A stretch of DNA of 64,000 nucleotides from JAMXLO01 sp963812505 (GCA_963812505.1 CAWEVM010000026.1:98827-162826), one strand, 5' to 3'; numbered from the stretch's first letter, positions 1 through 9,202 are shown. The notes: generated from the letters alone by a model not told the origin. Numbers and translations: made by a program.

Positions 1-1666
1 CATGGTCATGCATGCCGCACATCAGTCGCCGTATAACCTTCGCAACGGCATGGCGAACGGCAACTTCAACATCAAGCCGACGGATATTCGCGTTCTGACG
101 GCCGATGTCGGCGGCTCGTTCGGCATGAAGTCGGGCGTGCAGGCGGAATACGCGCTGGTAGCGTGGGCCGCGCGCAAGGTGGGTCGTCCGGTGCGGTGGA
201 TTTCCGATCGCACCGAGGGTTTCCTCACCGACGAGCAGGCGCGCGAGATGCGGATCACCGTGGAGCTTGGGCTGGACGCGCAGCACAAGTTCACCGCGCT
301 GCGGTTGCGCTGGGATGCCAATCTCGGCGCCTATGTCACTGGACGGTCCGGCTGGCCGGTCGGCAACATCGGCGGCACAGCCGGCGTCTATCATATCCCG
401 ACGATGTACGCAGAGGCTTGCGGGGTTCTGACCAACACGGTGCCCACCGCCGCCTATCGCGGCGCCGGCCGGCCCGAGGCGACCTACACAATCGAGCGCA
501 TCATCGATATCGCCGCCCACGAACTCGGCATGAGCCCGTATGAGCTTCGCCGGACCAATCTGATCCCGCCGGAGGCGATGCCGTACAAGACCGCGCTGAC
601 GTTCACCTACGATTGCGGCGAGTTCGAAGGCAACATGCTGAAGGCGGCGGAGATGGCGGAGATGGACGGCTTCGCCGCTCGTCGCACCGAAGCAGAGGCA
701 CGCGGCAAACTGCGTGGCATCGGGCTGTGCAACTGCATCGAGGTTGCCGGCGGTCCGTTCCTGCGCCCTGCGAAGGACCAGGCCGCGCTACGGCTGGCCG
801 AGGATGGCACGCTGGTGCTGCGCTCGGGCTCGATGTCGGTGGGACAGGGGCTGGAGACGGCGTTCTGCCAACTCGTCGCCGAACGGTTCGGCGTGCCGCT
901 CGATAACGTGCGCTATGAGGCGGGGGACACCGATCTGCTGTCCGGCGGCAAAGGCAATGGCGGCTCGGGCGCGCTGTGCATCGGTGGCTCTGCGGTCAGC
1001 GTCGTCGTGGACAAGGTGATCGAGAAGGCGAAGCAGGCCGCGGCGGAATTGCTCGAGGCTGCGGTGGTCGATGTCACGTTCGACGCGGGGCGCTTCACCA
1101 TTGCCGGCACTGACCGTTCGGTAAGCCTTGCCGAAGTGGCGCATGCCACGAACATCGATGGCAACGAGTTGGTGGAAAGCGGCGAATTCACCCCCACCGC
1201 AGTCACCTTCCCAAACGGCACGCATATCTGCGAGGTCGAGATCGATCCCGACACGGGTGTGACCGAAGTCGTTCGCTACAGCGCGGTGGAGGAACTTGGC
1301 TACGTGCTCAACCCCATGCTGGTGGCAGGGCAGACGCATGGCGGCGTGGCGCAAGGCGTCGGCCAGGCGATGGCCGAGCAGATCGTGCATGACCCGCACT
1401 CGGGCCAGATGCTGACTGCATCGTTCATGGACTACCAGATGCCGCGCGCGGACGATCTGCCGGACATCCTCATGACGACGCGCGAAGTGCCGACCAAGGT
1501 CAATCCACTCGGCGCCAAGGGCGTTGGCGAGGCTGGCACGGTCGGCGCAATGGCGGCAGCCATGAATGCGGTGAACGACGCATTGGCACCTCTGGGCATC
1601 CGCCACTTCGACATGCCGGCGACGCCAAATCGGGTCTGGTCGGCAATCGCTGCGGCGCGTGCATGA
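1..1666 (+). CDS. Xanthine dehydrogenase/CO dehydrogenase-type molybdopterin large subunit (5' partial)
   Basis: The 5' end lies outside the window, so only the C-terminal ~554 residues are seen. This is the molybdopterin-cytosine-dinucleotide binding large subunit of a molybdenum hydroxylase. Seen: the loop AYRGAGRPEA at visible residues 151-160, which is the form II or generic hydroxylase version; form I CO dehydrogenases carry AYRCSFR there. The C-terminal GVGEAG motif (about residue 507-512) supplies the catalytic glutamate. Glycine-rich cofactor-binding segments GGSGA and VGQGLE lie between them. The natural substrate cannot be told from sequence; an aldehyde, purine or N-heterocycle hydroxylase is more likely than a true CO dehydrogenase. 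The stop overlaps the start of the next gene (ATGA), so the two are translationally coupled. The medium FAD and small 2Fe-2S subunits are expected upstream, outside the window. Confidence 0.9.
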   Translation, partial: MVMHAAHQSPYNLRNGMANGNFNIKPTDIRVLTADVGGSFGMKSGVQAEYALVAWAARKVGRPVRWISDRTEGFLTDEQAREMRITVELGLDAQHKFTALRLRWDANLGAYVTGRSGWPVGNIGGTAGVYHIPTMYAEACGVLTNTVPTAAYRGAGRPEATYTIERIIDIAAHELGMSPYELRRTNLIPPEAMPYKTALTFTYDCGEFEGNMLKAAEMAEMDGFAARRTEAEARGKLRGIGLCNCIEVAGGPFLRPAKDQAALRLAEDGTLVLRSGSMSVGQGLETAFCQLVAERFGVPLDNVRYEAGDTDLLSGGKGNGGSGALCIGGSAVSVVVDKVIEKAKQAAAELLEAAVVDVTFDAGRFTIAGTDRSVSLAEVAHATNIDGNELVESGEFTPTAVTFPNGTHICEVEIDPDTGVTEVVRYSAVEELGYVLNPMLVAGQTHGGVAQGVGQAMAEQIVHDPHSGQMLTASFMDYQMPRADDLPDILMTTREVPTKVNPLGAKGVGEAGTVGAMAAAMNAVNDALAPLGIRHFDMPATPNRVWSAIAAARA

Positions 1667-2058
1667 GTGAAGCGTTGTTCCACATGGTCGCCGGCGCTCC
1701 CACGCCGGTCGCGCCATTCTCACATGCAGTGGAGGTGGACGGCTGGGTGTTCCTGACCGGCCAGATGCCGACGCTGCCCGAGGATGATTCGGCGGCGCTG
1801 CCCAATGGGATCGAGGCGCAGACACGGCGTGTGATGGACAACCTGGTCATCGTGCTGCGTGGCCTTGCGCTTGACCTGCGGCATGTGGTCAGTGCGCGCG
1901 TGTTCCTGACGCGCTTCGAGCAGGATTATGAACAGATGAACGCGGCGTATCGCAGCTACTTCCCGCCTGATCGTCTGCCGGCTCGCACCTGCGTCGGTGT
2001 CACGGGTCTGGCGCGTGGCGCGCTGGTGGAAATAGATCTGATTGCGCGGAAACCCTGA
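1663..2058 (+). CDS. RidA family (YjgF/YER057c/UK114) reactive intermediate deaminase
   Basis: A 131-residue protein of normal RidA length. Rid proteins form trimers that hydrolyse enamine/imine intermediates or related small substrates. The motif PARTCVGV near residue 107-114 keeps the arginine that binds the substrate carboxylate in archetypal RidA. It overlaps the preceding molybdenum hydroxylase by 4 nt (ATGA), so it may remove a reactive product of that enzyme; this is inference. A second, divergent RidA-like gene lies near 13.4 kb and lacks the arginine. Confidence 0.85.
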   Translation: MSEALFHMVAGAPTPVAPFSHAVEVDGWVFLTGQMPTLPEDDSAALPNGIEAQTRRVMDNLVIVLRGLALDLRHVVSARVFLTRFEQDYEQMNAAYRSYFPPDRLPARTCVGVTGLARGALVEIDLIARKP

Positions 2059-2154
2059 GGAGATAGGGGTCCGGAGTATGTTGTCCTCTCCGCCCTCCGA
2101 ACCCAGCGTACGGGTCGATCGCCTTGCACCGCCTGAACTCTCTGCCTTGACTTA

Positions 2155-2237
2155 TGCGGTCGAGAAGACTCGAACTTCCACGGGGTTACCCCCACAAGCA
2201 CCTCAAGCTTGCGCGTCTACCATTCCGCCACGACCGC
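2155..2237 (-). tRNA. tRNA-Leu (anticodon GAG)
   Basis: On the minus strand an 83-nt cloverleaf can be folded: a 7-bp acceptor stem GCGGTCG/CGACCGC with discriminator A, a D arm with GCGGAATGGTAGACGC typical of leucine tRNAs, an anticodon stem CAAGC/GCTTG enclosing loop TTGAGGT (anticodon GAG), a long variable arm (GGGGGTAACCCC), and a T arm with GTTCGAGTC. The long variable arm marks a class II tRNA. CCA is not encoded. The gene is antisense to the region just before lipB and rules out longer lipB start choices. Confidence 0.93.
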
Positions 2238-2262
2238 TCAGGCAGGCGCTGGGATATACTCG

Positions 2263-2946
2263 ATGAACGGCGCCCCTTCAATTGTTCCCGCCGCCCCCGA
2301 ATGGCGCATTGAGGACGGCCTCACTTCCTACGCCCACGCAGTCGCCCGCATGCAGGAGCGTGTCGCCGCCATCCGCGCCGGCAGCGCAAATGAGCTGGTC
2401 TGGCTCGTCGAGCACCCGCCACTCTACACCGCCGGCACCTCCGCCAAGCCGCAAGAACTGACCGACCCCAACCGCTTTCCCGCCTTTGCCACCGGTCGCG
2501 GCGGGCAGTGGACCTATCACGGCCCCGGCCAGCGCGTGGCCTACGTCATGCTGGACCTCACGCGCCCACACGGCACCGTGCCCCCGCGCGACGTACGCTG
2601 CTTCGTCCACGGCCTGGAGCAATGGCTGATCCGCGCCCTCGCCCGCCTCGGCGTGCGCGGCGAACGGCGCGACGGCCGCGTCGGCATTTGGGTCGCCGAG
2701 CCAGCCACCGGCACCGAGGCCAAGATCGCGGCCATCGGCGTTCGCGTGTCCCGCTGGGTAAGCTGGCATGGCGTCGCGCTGAACGTCGCGCCGAACCTGG
2801 ACCATTACGCCGGCATCGTCCCATGCGGCATCAGCGAGCACGGGGTCACCAGCCTCCACGCACTCGGCCTTCCGGTCACCATGACGGAGGCGGACGCCGC
2901 CCTGCGCGCTGCCTGGCACGAAGTATTCGGTGACGTCCTACAGTGA
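2263..2946 (+). CDS. lipB: Octanoyl-[ACP]:protein N-octanoyltransferase LipB
   Basis: A 227-residue LipB, which transfers octanoate from acyl carrier protein to lipoyl domains, the first step of lipoate synthesis in the cytoplasm. Seen: the conserved block YHGPGQ (residues 85-90), the catalytic lysine region AKIAAIG (Lys154), SWHGVALNV, and the catalytic cysteine in IVPCGI (Cys188). A longer reading frame opens at 2209 but would overlap the antisense tRNA-Leu, so the ATG at 2263 (MNGAPS) is chosen. The 3' end converges with the acylphosphatase gene and overlaps it by 9 bp. Confidence 0.95.
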   Translation: MNGAPSIVPAAPEWRIEDGLTSYAHAVARMQERVAAIRAGSANELVWLVEHPPLYTAGTSAKPQELTDPNRFPAFATGRGGQWTYHGPGQRVAYVMLDLTRPHGTVPPRDVRCFVHGLEQWLIRALARLGVRGERRDGRVGIWVAEPATGTEAKIAAIGVRVSRWVSWHGVALNVAPNLDHYAGIVPCGISEHGVTSLHALGLPVTMTEADAALRAAWHEVFGDVLQ

Positions 2947-3213
2947 CGGAACCTGTCGGAACCCGAATTGCTCGGGCGGGTCGGCCAGGTCCTCCTCGAT
3001 GCTGACCACTTCCGCCATGCGCGGACCGCGGCGACACAGCCGCAGCAGCTCCTCGACCGCCGCAGTGTCGCCGGCCACCAGCGCCTCCACCGAACCGTCG
3101 ATCCGGTTGCGCACCCAGCCCGAAACGCCGAGGGCGCGTGCCTTTTCAACCATCCACGGGCGGAAGCCGACGCCCTGCACACGCCCGCTGATGATCAGGC
3201 GCTTGCAATTCAT
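2938..3213 (-). CDS. acyP: Acylphosphatase
   Basis: A 91-residue acylphosphatase, the usual size for the family, which hydrolyses carboxyl-phosphate bonds of acyl phosphates. The signature GRVQGVGFRPW near residues 9-19 contains the catalytic arginine of the phosphate cradle; the asparagine in GWVRNRIDGSVE is the second catalytic residue. The start at 3213 (MNCKRLII) gives an ATGA overlap with the upstream atp12 gene, consistent with coupled translation at the end of an rluC-asmA-atp12-acyP transcription unit. Confidence 0.92.
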   Translation of the reverse strand: MNCKRLIISGRVQGVGFRPWMVEKARALGVSGWVRNRIDGSVEALVAGDTAAVEELLRLCRRGPRMAEVVSIEEDLADPPEQFGFRQVPSL

Positions 3214-3929
3214 GCCGATGCCTCCGGTCGTGTCAGTTGCAGAAAGCGCGTCGCATGCGCGATGTCGACCGCGATCGCGCTGCGACGCGTCACAGCCTCG
3301 GCATCCTCGCCCCATGCCTCGGCCTGGTACAGTTCATCCAGCGCCCCCAGCGAATGCGCGGTCGCGGCATCCAGTCGCGCCTCGGCCAGCGCCAGCCCCA
3401 GCACCAGGCTGCCCAACGCCGGCACCGCCACACCAAGCGCCGCCAGCGCCGCCACATCCAGCTTGGCAACCGCGCGGCGCAAGGCGGCGACGCTGTCACG
3501 GTGCTGCTTGATGTAGCCGACGCCTCGCGCAACGCGCAGCGGTGCGTCGTAGGTCAGCGCAACCCAATCCAGCCAGGGCTGCCACTCGCGCGCCTGGCGG
3601 GCCACCAATTCCTCCGGCGTCTCCGCGCGGTAGCACAGCAGGTCGCTTTCGGCGTATCGCGCGATGGCATCGACGGTCGGCATGGGGTCCGGCGCGATGC
3701 GCTGCTGCGCCGTACCGGCCAGGCAGGTGAGCGGCGTATCGGCGAACGACATATCGCCGCCCTTCCCGCCACCCGCCGCCTGCCATTCCTCCGCGATCGC
3801 ACGGGCGAGCGGTTCGCCCGCCACGCGCAACAGCGTGCCACCAGGCAGATGCATCGGTTTGCCATCCAGCAGGATCGCATAACCGGCATTGCTCAGATCA
3901 ACTGCGACGGTTTCCCAGAAGCGCTTCAC
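3210..3929 (-). CDS. ATP12-family F1-ATPase assembly chaperone
   Basis: A 239-residue ATP12-family protein. In mitochondria and alphaproteobacteria ATP12 binds the F1 alpha subunit and assists F1 assembly. Seen: the N-terminal KRFWETV...LDGKPMHLPGG block, the FADTPLTCLAGTA segment, and the conserved acidic EWQPWLDW region followed by a helical C-terminus. It starts 10 nt after the AsmA-like stop and overlaps acylphosphatase by 4 nt. Nothing unusual seen. Confidence 0.9.
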   Translation of the reverse strand: MKRFWETVAVDLSNAGYAILLDGKPMHLPGGTLLRVAGEPLARAIAEEWQAAGGGKGGDMSFADTPLTCLAGTAQQRIAPDPMPTVDAIARYAESDLLCYRAETPEELVARQAREWQPWLDWVALTYDAPLRVARGVGYIKQHRDSVAALRRAVAKLDVAALAALGVAVPALGSLVLGLALAEARLDAATAHSLGALDELYQAEAWGEDAEAVTRRSAIAVDIAHATRFLQLTRPEASA

Positions 3930-3939
3930 GCTCGTCCTC

Positions 3940-6273
3940 TTAACGGAACAGCTGCTTCAGCGCACTGCCCACGTCGGGCAGCTTCTGCTTCTGTTTCTGC
4001 TGAGGCGCCGCCTGCGGCGCTGGATTTGACTGTGCCGCGGGAACGGCCGTGCCGCGGGCCGCCGCCAAGGCTGCGCCGCAGTCCGCTTCCGAGCCTCCTT
4101 GCAACTGCTTTACCCCAAGCGCCCCGGCGATCAATCCCATCGGCGTCGTGTTGCCCAGCACGGCTCCCGCCACGGTGCCCGCATTCTGAGTAACAGTCGC
4201 TGTTGGGTCGGGCGCGCTACTCGGCGACCTGAACGGACCAGTAATCCGCATCGGCACCACGAGGCCAGTCCCGGCAATCCTGGTCTCTGGCCGCACGCGC
4301 AGATCGAGCGTCTCGTTGCCAAGGTTGAGGCTGCCATCCCCATCCATGCTGAGCAGCGACGAAGCGAACACCAGCGACCGCACGGTGGCGATCCCGTGAT
4401 TCGCATCCAGACGGGCGGCGAAGCACTGCACCTGGCTGGCCCCCCCTCGCCCGACCAGATCGAGCAGGTTGACCTCGCGCAGCACCGATCCAAGCGTGCT
4501 GCCCAGCAGACGGTTGTCTATGGTGCCGTTGGCCAGGCTCAGCCCCAGCGACCCGTCCAGGCTGGCGGCGATCGCATGTGGCGAGGCGCCCGCTCCGTGC
4601 AGATCAGCCTGCACGTTCATATTGCCATTGATGTAGTCGGGCTCGCCCATCGCAGCCAGCAACGGCTTCAATGCCAACACCGGTATGCGCAGCCGGAGAG
4701 CCACCGGCGGAGCGGCCTGCGTCGCATCCGCGCTGAGCGTCGCATCGAGGTGTCCTTCGGGCAGATCGGCCGCTACCGGATCGAGCCGCAGCCTGCCATC
4801 CTGCAGGCTCAGATGCGTCGCGATGGCGCGATACAGCACGCCGTGCGACTTCAGTTGCGCGATGCTCAGCTTCACATCAGCGTTGGCCAGACGCAGGGGC
4901 TCAAACGGGATCGGCGTGTCGGGAATTACACGGCCGCCCGCTGTCGGTTTGGCCGCAGGCGGCGAGGCCGGCGCGGTGGCGACGGGGCCAGTCGGCTTGG
5001 CAAGCGCGGCTGACACGGCGTCGAGATCGATCATGTCGGAAGCCACCGCGGCCTGTACCGACGGCCGCCCGTCCGGGGTTCTCGCCGCGGTGCCTTTCAC
5101 CGTCAGGTTCGAACCCAGCGCGTGCAGCTCCAGGTCGATCGGCATCGGTGCCGTCGCCTTCGCACCCGAGAGCAAGCCAGCGGGAGCGCCGACAGTACCA
5201 GCCAGGGTCGCGGGCGAATTATCGAAGCTGCCCTGGCCGGCTACATGGGCAGGCTGATCGAGCTGCGCGGCAGTCACATCGAGCTTGTCGAGTTTCAGCC
5301 CCGCCACCGTCCCGCTCAGATCGGAGGCGCCGACATGCAGCGTCAGCCCCGAGATCTGCGGCACCGCCGCGCCACTGTCGGCCACCTGCGCAGCCAGGCT
5401 GACATCATGCAGCGGCGGCAATCTTTGTCCTGGCAGGAATGGCGCGAGTGCGGCCAGGTCCGGCACATCTGCCGCGACCTTGATCGCGTAGCCCTTTACC
5501 TCCTGCGGCTGCGCGATGGTGCCGTCGAGCGCGAGCTTCGCCCCCGCCGCTTCCATCTGCAATTTCGCCGGCCACGCTCCTGACGCCCCCGCTTCCTGGA
5601 GCCGAATCAGCGGACCAAAATCGCCCGCCAGCGTGAACGGCGCCCCGTTGTATGTCGCCGATGCGGTGACATGCAGATCAGAGTCCGGCGACGCAGCGGT
5701 CGCCCGCGCGCTGGTGATCCCAAGCACCGCGTTGCGCCCGGTGACATCGTCCCGCCACGTAAGGGTGCCATTATCGATCCGCACATCGGCCACGCTGATC
5801 GCCGACGCATTCTTCTGCGAGGCAGCAGCGCTGGGCTGCGGCGCGCTCGGACTGGTCTGCGGCGCGAACTGCCAGTTCGGCCTACCCTGTGCGTTCGTCT
5901 CCAGCATGATATCGGGCTTCACCAGCACCAACTGGTCGATCTCGATCTGGCGACGCAGCAGCGGGATCAGCGCGAGCTTCACGTCCAGCCGCTCCAGCGT
6001 AGCCATCGCCGGCCGAGAAAACCCCGGTGGATTGGCCAGGCTGGCGCCATTCACGGTCAATGTCGGCCGCAGCGATAGCCCCAACCGGATGCGCCCTGCC
6101 AGCGTCAGCTCACGACCGGTAGCCTGCTTCACCGCCGCCTCGACCCGCGGCTTGAGACTGTCAGGATCGAAGCTGAGCGCGACAATAACGCCGGCGACAA
6201 CGACCAGGCCGACCACACCGGCCAGCGACCACAGTCCGATGCGCACTCCACGGGGAAGCGTTCGCAAAGCCAT
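3940..6273 (-). CDS. AsmA family protein, envelope biogenesis
   Basis: A 777-residue AsmA-family protein. It has one N-terminal membrane segment (about residues 14-34, LWSLAGVVGLVVVAGVIVAL), then a long, probably periplasmic region of beta-rich repeats, with a C-terminal AsmA domain (NGTIDNRLLGSTLGSVL, and SLLSMDGDGSLNLGNETLDL). Family members belong to the bridge-like lipid transfer group and affect outer-membrane lipid homeostasis. An alanine/proline/glutamine-rich linker and tail (residues ~145-160 and 745-770) is low complexity. It follows the rluC-like gene by 20 nt on the same strand. Confidence 0.88.
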   Translation of the reverse strand: MALRTLPRGVRIGLWSLAGVVGLVVVAGVIVALSFDPDSLKPRVEAAVKQATGRELTLAGRIRLGLSLRPTLTVNGASLANPPGFSRPAMATLERLDVKLALIPLLRRQIEIDQLVLVKPDIMLETNAQGRPNWQFAPQTSPSAPQPSAAASQKNASAISVADVRIDNGTLTWRDDVTGRNAVLGITSARATAASPDSDLHVTASATYNGAPFTLAGDFGPLIRLQEAGASGAWPAKLQMEAAGAKLALDGTIAQPQEVKGYAIKVAADVPDLAALAPFLPGQRLPPLHDVSLAAQVADSGAAVPQISGLTLHVGASDLSGTVAGLKLDKLDVTAAQLDQPAHVAGQGSFDNSPATLAGTVGAPAGLLSGAKATAPMPIDLELHALGSNLTVKGTAARTPDGRPSVQAAVASDMIDLDAVSAALAKPTGPVATAPASPPAAKPTAGGRVIPDTPIPFEPLRLANADVKLSIAQLKSHGVLYRAIATHLSLQDGRLRLDPVAADLPEGHLDATLSADATQAAPPVALRLRIPVLALKPLLAAMGEPDYINGNMNVQADLHGAGASPHAIAASLDGSLGLSLANGTIDNRLLGSTLGSVLREVNLLDLVGRGGASQVQCFAARLDANHGIATVRSLVFASSLLSMDGDGSLNLGNETLDLRVRPETRIAGTGLVVPMRITGPFRSPSSAPDPTATVTQNAGTVAGAVLGNTTPMGLIAGALGVKQLQGGSEADCGAALAAARGTAVPAAQSNPAPQAAPQQKQKQKLPDVGSALKQLFR

Positions 6274-6293
6274 CGCCGCCTCTGCTCCTCGTG

Positions 6294-7289
6294 CTAGCGC
6301 CGTTGGGCTGTCCGTGCCGCCGGCGCGTTAAAGCCCAGGGTGCGGAACGTCTCGATCATGTGGGGCGGCAGGTCCGCCTCCACCAGCAATGTTCCGCCCG
6401 CGGGATGGGGCAGCCGAAGCGCGCGCGCATGCAAGTGAAGTTCGCTTGAGAGCCCAACCACTGTGGCGCTGAACGCGTTGTTCTGGTCGGGCCGCGCATA
6501 CTTCACATCGCCCAGGATCGGCGCGCCGATCGCCACGCAGTGCACGCGAAGCTGATGCGTGCGCCCGGTCAGCGGACTGAGTTCCAGCCAGGCAAGCTTC
6601 TGCCCCGCATGATCGAGCGTGCGATAGTCGGTGATGGCACGCGCGGCTTCCTTGTCGTCGCGATCGGCAATCTCGGTGCGTTCCCCGCGCGCCCCGCCGA
6701 TCCGCCGCAGCGGCAGATCGATGCGGCCTTCCGGTGGGATCGGCCGCCTCGCCACGACGGCCCAGTAGGTCTTCTCCACCGCCCGCGAGCGGAACGCCGC
6801 TGCCAACTTCGCCGCCGTGCCAGGCGTCCGCGCCAACAGCAGCACCCCGGACGTGTCGCGATCGAGCCGATGTACCAGCCGCGGGCGCTCCGGCGAGCCA
6901 AATCGCAGCGCGTCGAGCAGGCCGTCCAGGTGATGGCTGATGCCCGGCCCACCCTGCACCGGCAGGCCATACGGCTTGGTCACCACCAGCACATGCTCGT
7001 CACGATAGATCACCAGCCGCTGGAGGTCGCGCTCGATCCCCGGCTCGATCGCAGGCCGCGGCTTCTCCTCGGACGGCTCAGGCAGCGGCGGAATCCGCAC
7101 CGCCTGCCCGACCGCGAGCCGTGTCGCCGCATCGACCCGACGGCCATCCACCCTCACCTGCCCGGTGCGGCAAAGCTTCTGGATCGCCCCCTGCGTCAGC
7201 CCAGGAAAATGCCGCCGGAACCACCGATCCAGCCGGATGTCCGCCTCGTCCTCCGACACCGTGCGCGCAGCAACTGCCATAGGACGCAT
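6294..7289 (-). CDS. rluC: RluC/RluD-family 23S rRNA pseudouridine synthase
   Basis: A 331-residue pseudouridine synthase. An N-terminal S4 RNA-binding domain (IRLDRWFRRHFPGLTQGAIQKLCRTGQVRVDG) is followed by the RluA-type catalytic domain with HRLDRDTSGVLLLA, whose aspartate is catalytic, and GRTHQLRVH. Which 23S uridine it modifies cannot be read directly; RluC is the best guess because the S4 domain is present and it sits alone. The start is set at 7289 (MRPMAVAAR), with 7280 possible; the longer reading frame upstream runs through a GC palindrome and the dioxygenase gene and is discarded. Confidence 0.9.
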   Translation of the reverse strand: MRPMAVAARTVSEDEADIRLDRWFRRHFPGLTQGAIQKLCRTGQVRVDGRRVDAATRLAVGQAVRIPPLPEPSEEKPRPAIEPGIERDLQRLVIYRDEHVLVVTKPYGLPVQGGPGISHHLDGLLDALRFGSPERPRLVHRLDRDTSGVLLLARTPGTAAKLAAAFRSRAVEKTYWAVVARRPIPPEGRIDLPLRRIGGARGERTEIADRDDKEAARAITDYRTLDHAGQKLAWLELSPLTGRTHQLRVHCVAIGAPILGDVKYARPDQNNAFSATVVGLSSELHLHARALRLPHPAGGTLLVEADLPPHMIETFRTLGFNAPAARTAQRR

Positions 7290-7294
7290 CCTAC

Positions 7295-7333
7295 TCTCCC
7301 CCTCCCCTCGCGGGAGGGGGTCGGGGGAGGGGG
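7295..7333. repeat. GC-rich palindromic repeat element (copy 1)
   Basis: Intergenic hairpin-forming element of the form TCTCCCCCTCCCCT-CGCGGG-AGGGGG, followed by GGGGGAGGGGG. A near-identical 26-bp core with two mismatches lies at 58347-58373, where it encodes the C-terminal tail of QueA. Such C-rich/G-rich palindromes behave like REP elements in related genomes. It lies between the dioxygenase beta-subunit stop and the rluC start on the minus strand. Confidence 0.6.
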
Positions 7334-7344
7334 CCGCGCACGCC

Positions 7345-7818
7345 CTACAACGGTATCGCCAGCAACGTGTCGATCTTGTCGCTATCGAGCACCACGATCC
7401 GCTCATTGAACCGGAACGGCGTCGCCGAAACATCGATCCGATCCAGATACCGCCCGCTGGCGAACAGCGTCGTCGTCCCGTCGTGCATGATCCGCACCGC
7501 CAGGAAATTCGAGTGCGCCACCGCGACGCCACCCTCCACCGACTTGATCCGGATCGGTCCGACGACATGCCGATACCGATGCGGCTCATAGATGTTCGCC
7601 CGCCTCAGGGAAAACACGCGATCCAGCAGCATCCCGCGCGATGCCGCGTACATCACCCCCTGCCGCATCCCCGCCTCATGGTTCGCACGGCTGATCACCA
7701 GATACCGACAAGGCTCGCCGAACAGCTCAGGCCATTCCTCCAGCCGATCCTCGTCGATGCGTTCGGCGTACTCTCCAATCAGCTCATGCACGCCAAGCCG
7801 GATGGCGAGATCGTCCAT
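7345..7818 (-). CDS. Aromatic-ring-hydroxylating dioxygenase beta subunit
   Basis: A 157-residue small subunit of the NTF2/SnoaL-like fold. The beta subunit is structural in Rieske dioxygenase alpha3-beta3 hexamers. Seen: an N-terminal helix with YAERIDEDRLEEWPELF, a central ISRANHEAGMRQGVMYAASRGMLLDRV segment and a C-terminal DTLLAIPL, as usual for the family. It starts 3 nt after the alpha subunit stop, so the two are co-translated. No ferredoxin or reductase gene is adjacent, so electron transfer partners must lie elsewhere. Confidence 0.88.
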   Translation of the reverse strand: MDDLAIRLGVHELIGEYAERIDEDRLEEWPELFGEPCRYLVISRANHEAGMRQGVMYAASRGMLLDRVFSLRRANIYEPHRYRHVVGPIRIKSVEGGVAVAHSNFLAVRIMHDGTTTLFASGRYLDRIDVSATPFRFNERIVVLDSDKIDTLLAIPL

Positions 7819-7821
7819 GCG

Positions 7822-9066
7822 TCATTCGCCCATCAGCATGCGGTAGTGCTTCCAGAACCCGCGGATCGCCGCCTCGCTGGCGCGGAACGTCTGTGATTCC
7901 GCCTCGTGCCCGCCCATCATCACCAGCCCCGCGCCCTCGTCATTGTATTGCAGCGCGCGCTGCACGAAGCCGCCGACGCAGCCGTCCTCCATCGAGATAT
8001 ATCCCGCCGCGCCGATCAGATTCCCTTGTCGCAGCCGCCGCTCCGTCATCGCTTCGTCGTCCGTGTCGAAGCCCAGGTGGATCCACTCCAGCTCGCACTT
8101 GTCGACCCCGCGCGGACGCACCACCCGCACCGCGATCGTGTTGCGCACCTGTTGCAGCACCATGCCTGGGAAGATCGTCAGGATCTGCACCGACACGCCG
8201 TCGCCGTACTCGTCGACCAACTCGACCACCGAGCGGTCCTGCAACTGGAACTCGCTGTCCGCGCGCAACGCGGCGGCTTTGTAGTCCGCGTCCTCGGCCG
8301 CGTAATCCAGCTTGGCGTAGCTGTAGTGATTGCCGCCGTCGCGGTTGATGTAGATACCGCCCGGCATGCTCAGCCGGTTGATCCGGAACGTCGTCAGAAA
8401 CAAGTGCAGGATCGAGGCGTGATAGGTGTCCTTCACGTTCTCGAAGTAGAGCTTCCAGTTGTTGGGCATCACCTGCGTGCTGCGCCCGAGCAGCACCGGC
8501 GTGCGGTTCATCACCCGAAGCAGGCCCCGCGTGACATCCGGCCCGAGATACGTCTCCAGATCCGGTGTGTCGTCGCTGAACGTGCCGAACACCAGCCCGC
8601 CGAGTTCAGCGACCCGCAGCCGCTGCAACCGGTGCTCTTCCTTGCGAAACTCAGGCGGCATGCCGCCCTGGCGCTTCACGCCATGCTCGAATGCAACGCC
8701 GGTGAGCTGGCCGGCGAGGTCGTAGGTCCACCCGTGGTAGATGCAGGAGAACTCCTTCGTCGTGCCGGCGCGCTCGATGCACAGCAGGTTGCCGCGATGG
8801 GCGCAGCGGTTGACAAAGGCGTTGATCGAGCCGGCCGCGTCGCGCACGACGATGACCGCGGTCTCGCCGATGGTGGTGGCGACGTAGTCGCCCGGCTTGG
8901 CGAGCTCAACCGCAAGGCAGAGGTAGTTCCAGGTGGGCCCCTTGAACAGCCGCTCCTGCTCGCGCTCATACTGCACGGCGTCGGTATAGACGCGGAACGG
9001 CACCTCGCTGATACCGTTCGACGGCCAGGCGACGCGGGGTTCCGCGGTCAGACCGGACTGGGACAT
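7822..9066 (-). CDS. Rieske 2Fe-2S aromatic-ring-hydroxylating dioxygenase alpha subunit
   Basis: A 414-residue catalytic subunit. The Rieske cluster motif is complete: Cys88-x-His90 (CAHRG) and Cys108-x2-His111 (CIYHGW). The mononuclear iron site is seen in NWKLYFENVKDTYHASILHLF (two histidines), with a later acidic ligand expected in the C-terminal domain. The start at 9066 (MSQSGLTAEP) is preceded by GGGAGGAGG at good distance; the longer frame upstream lacks a site. The substrate is unknown; relatives act on benzoate-like, salicylate-like or anthranilate-like acids. It is the penultimate gene of the minus-strand catabolic array. Confidence 0.92.
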   Translation of the reverse strand: MSQSGLTAEPRVAWPSNGISEVPFRVYTDAVQYEREQERLFKGPTWNYLCLAVELAKPGDYVATTIGETAVIVVRDAAGSINAFVNRCAHRGNLLCIERAGTTKEFSCIYHGWTYDLAGQLTGVAFEHGVKRQGGMPPEFRKEEHRLQRLRVAELGGLVFGTFSDDTPDLETYLGPDVTRGLLRVMNRTPVLLGRSTQVMPNNWKLYFENVKDTYHASILHLFLTTFRINRLSMPGGIYINRDGGNHYSYAKLDYAAEDADYKAAALRADSEFQLQDRSVVELVDEYGDGVSVQILTIFPGMVLQQVRNTIAVRVVRPRGVDKCELEWIHLGFDTDDEAMTERRLRQGNLIGAAGYISMEDGCVGGFVQRALQYNDEGAGLVMMGGHEAESQTFRASEAAIRGFWKHYRMLMGE

Positions 9067-9202
9067 GGGACGGGCCTCCTCCCGGTTGGTGTGGAAGTGC
9101 GAGTTTAGGAGAAAGGCAAACCGAGAGGGAAGGCTTATGCTGGAAGCAAGAGCTTGAAGGAGGACGACGACACCGCAAGTCGCCGCGACCAACCGTCCCG
9201 CG

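Noticed and set aside
788..1825. Long minus-strand open frame (345 codons) opposite the molybdenum hydroxylase
   Set aside because: It has arginine/histidine-rich noise composition and no motif. High GC makes long antisense frames common; the plus-strand gene is certain.
2060..2154. Possible hairpin between ridA and tRNA-Leu
   Set aside because: Short inverted segments (TCCGGA, GAGG/CCTC) exist but no stable stem with a T tract could be built.
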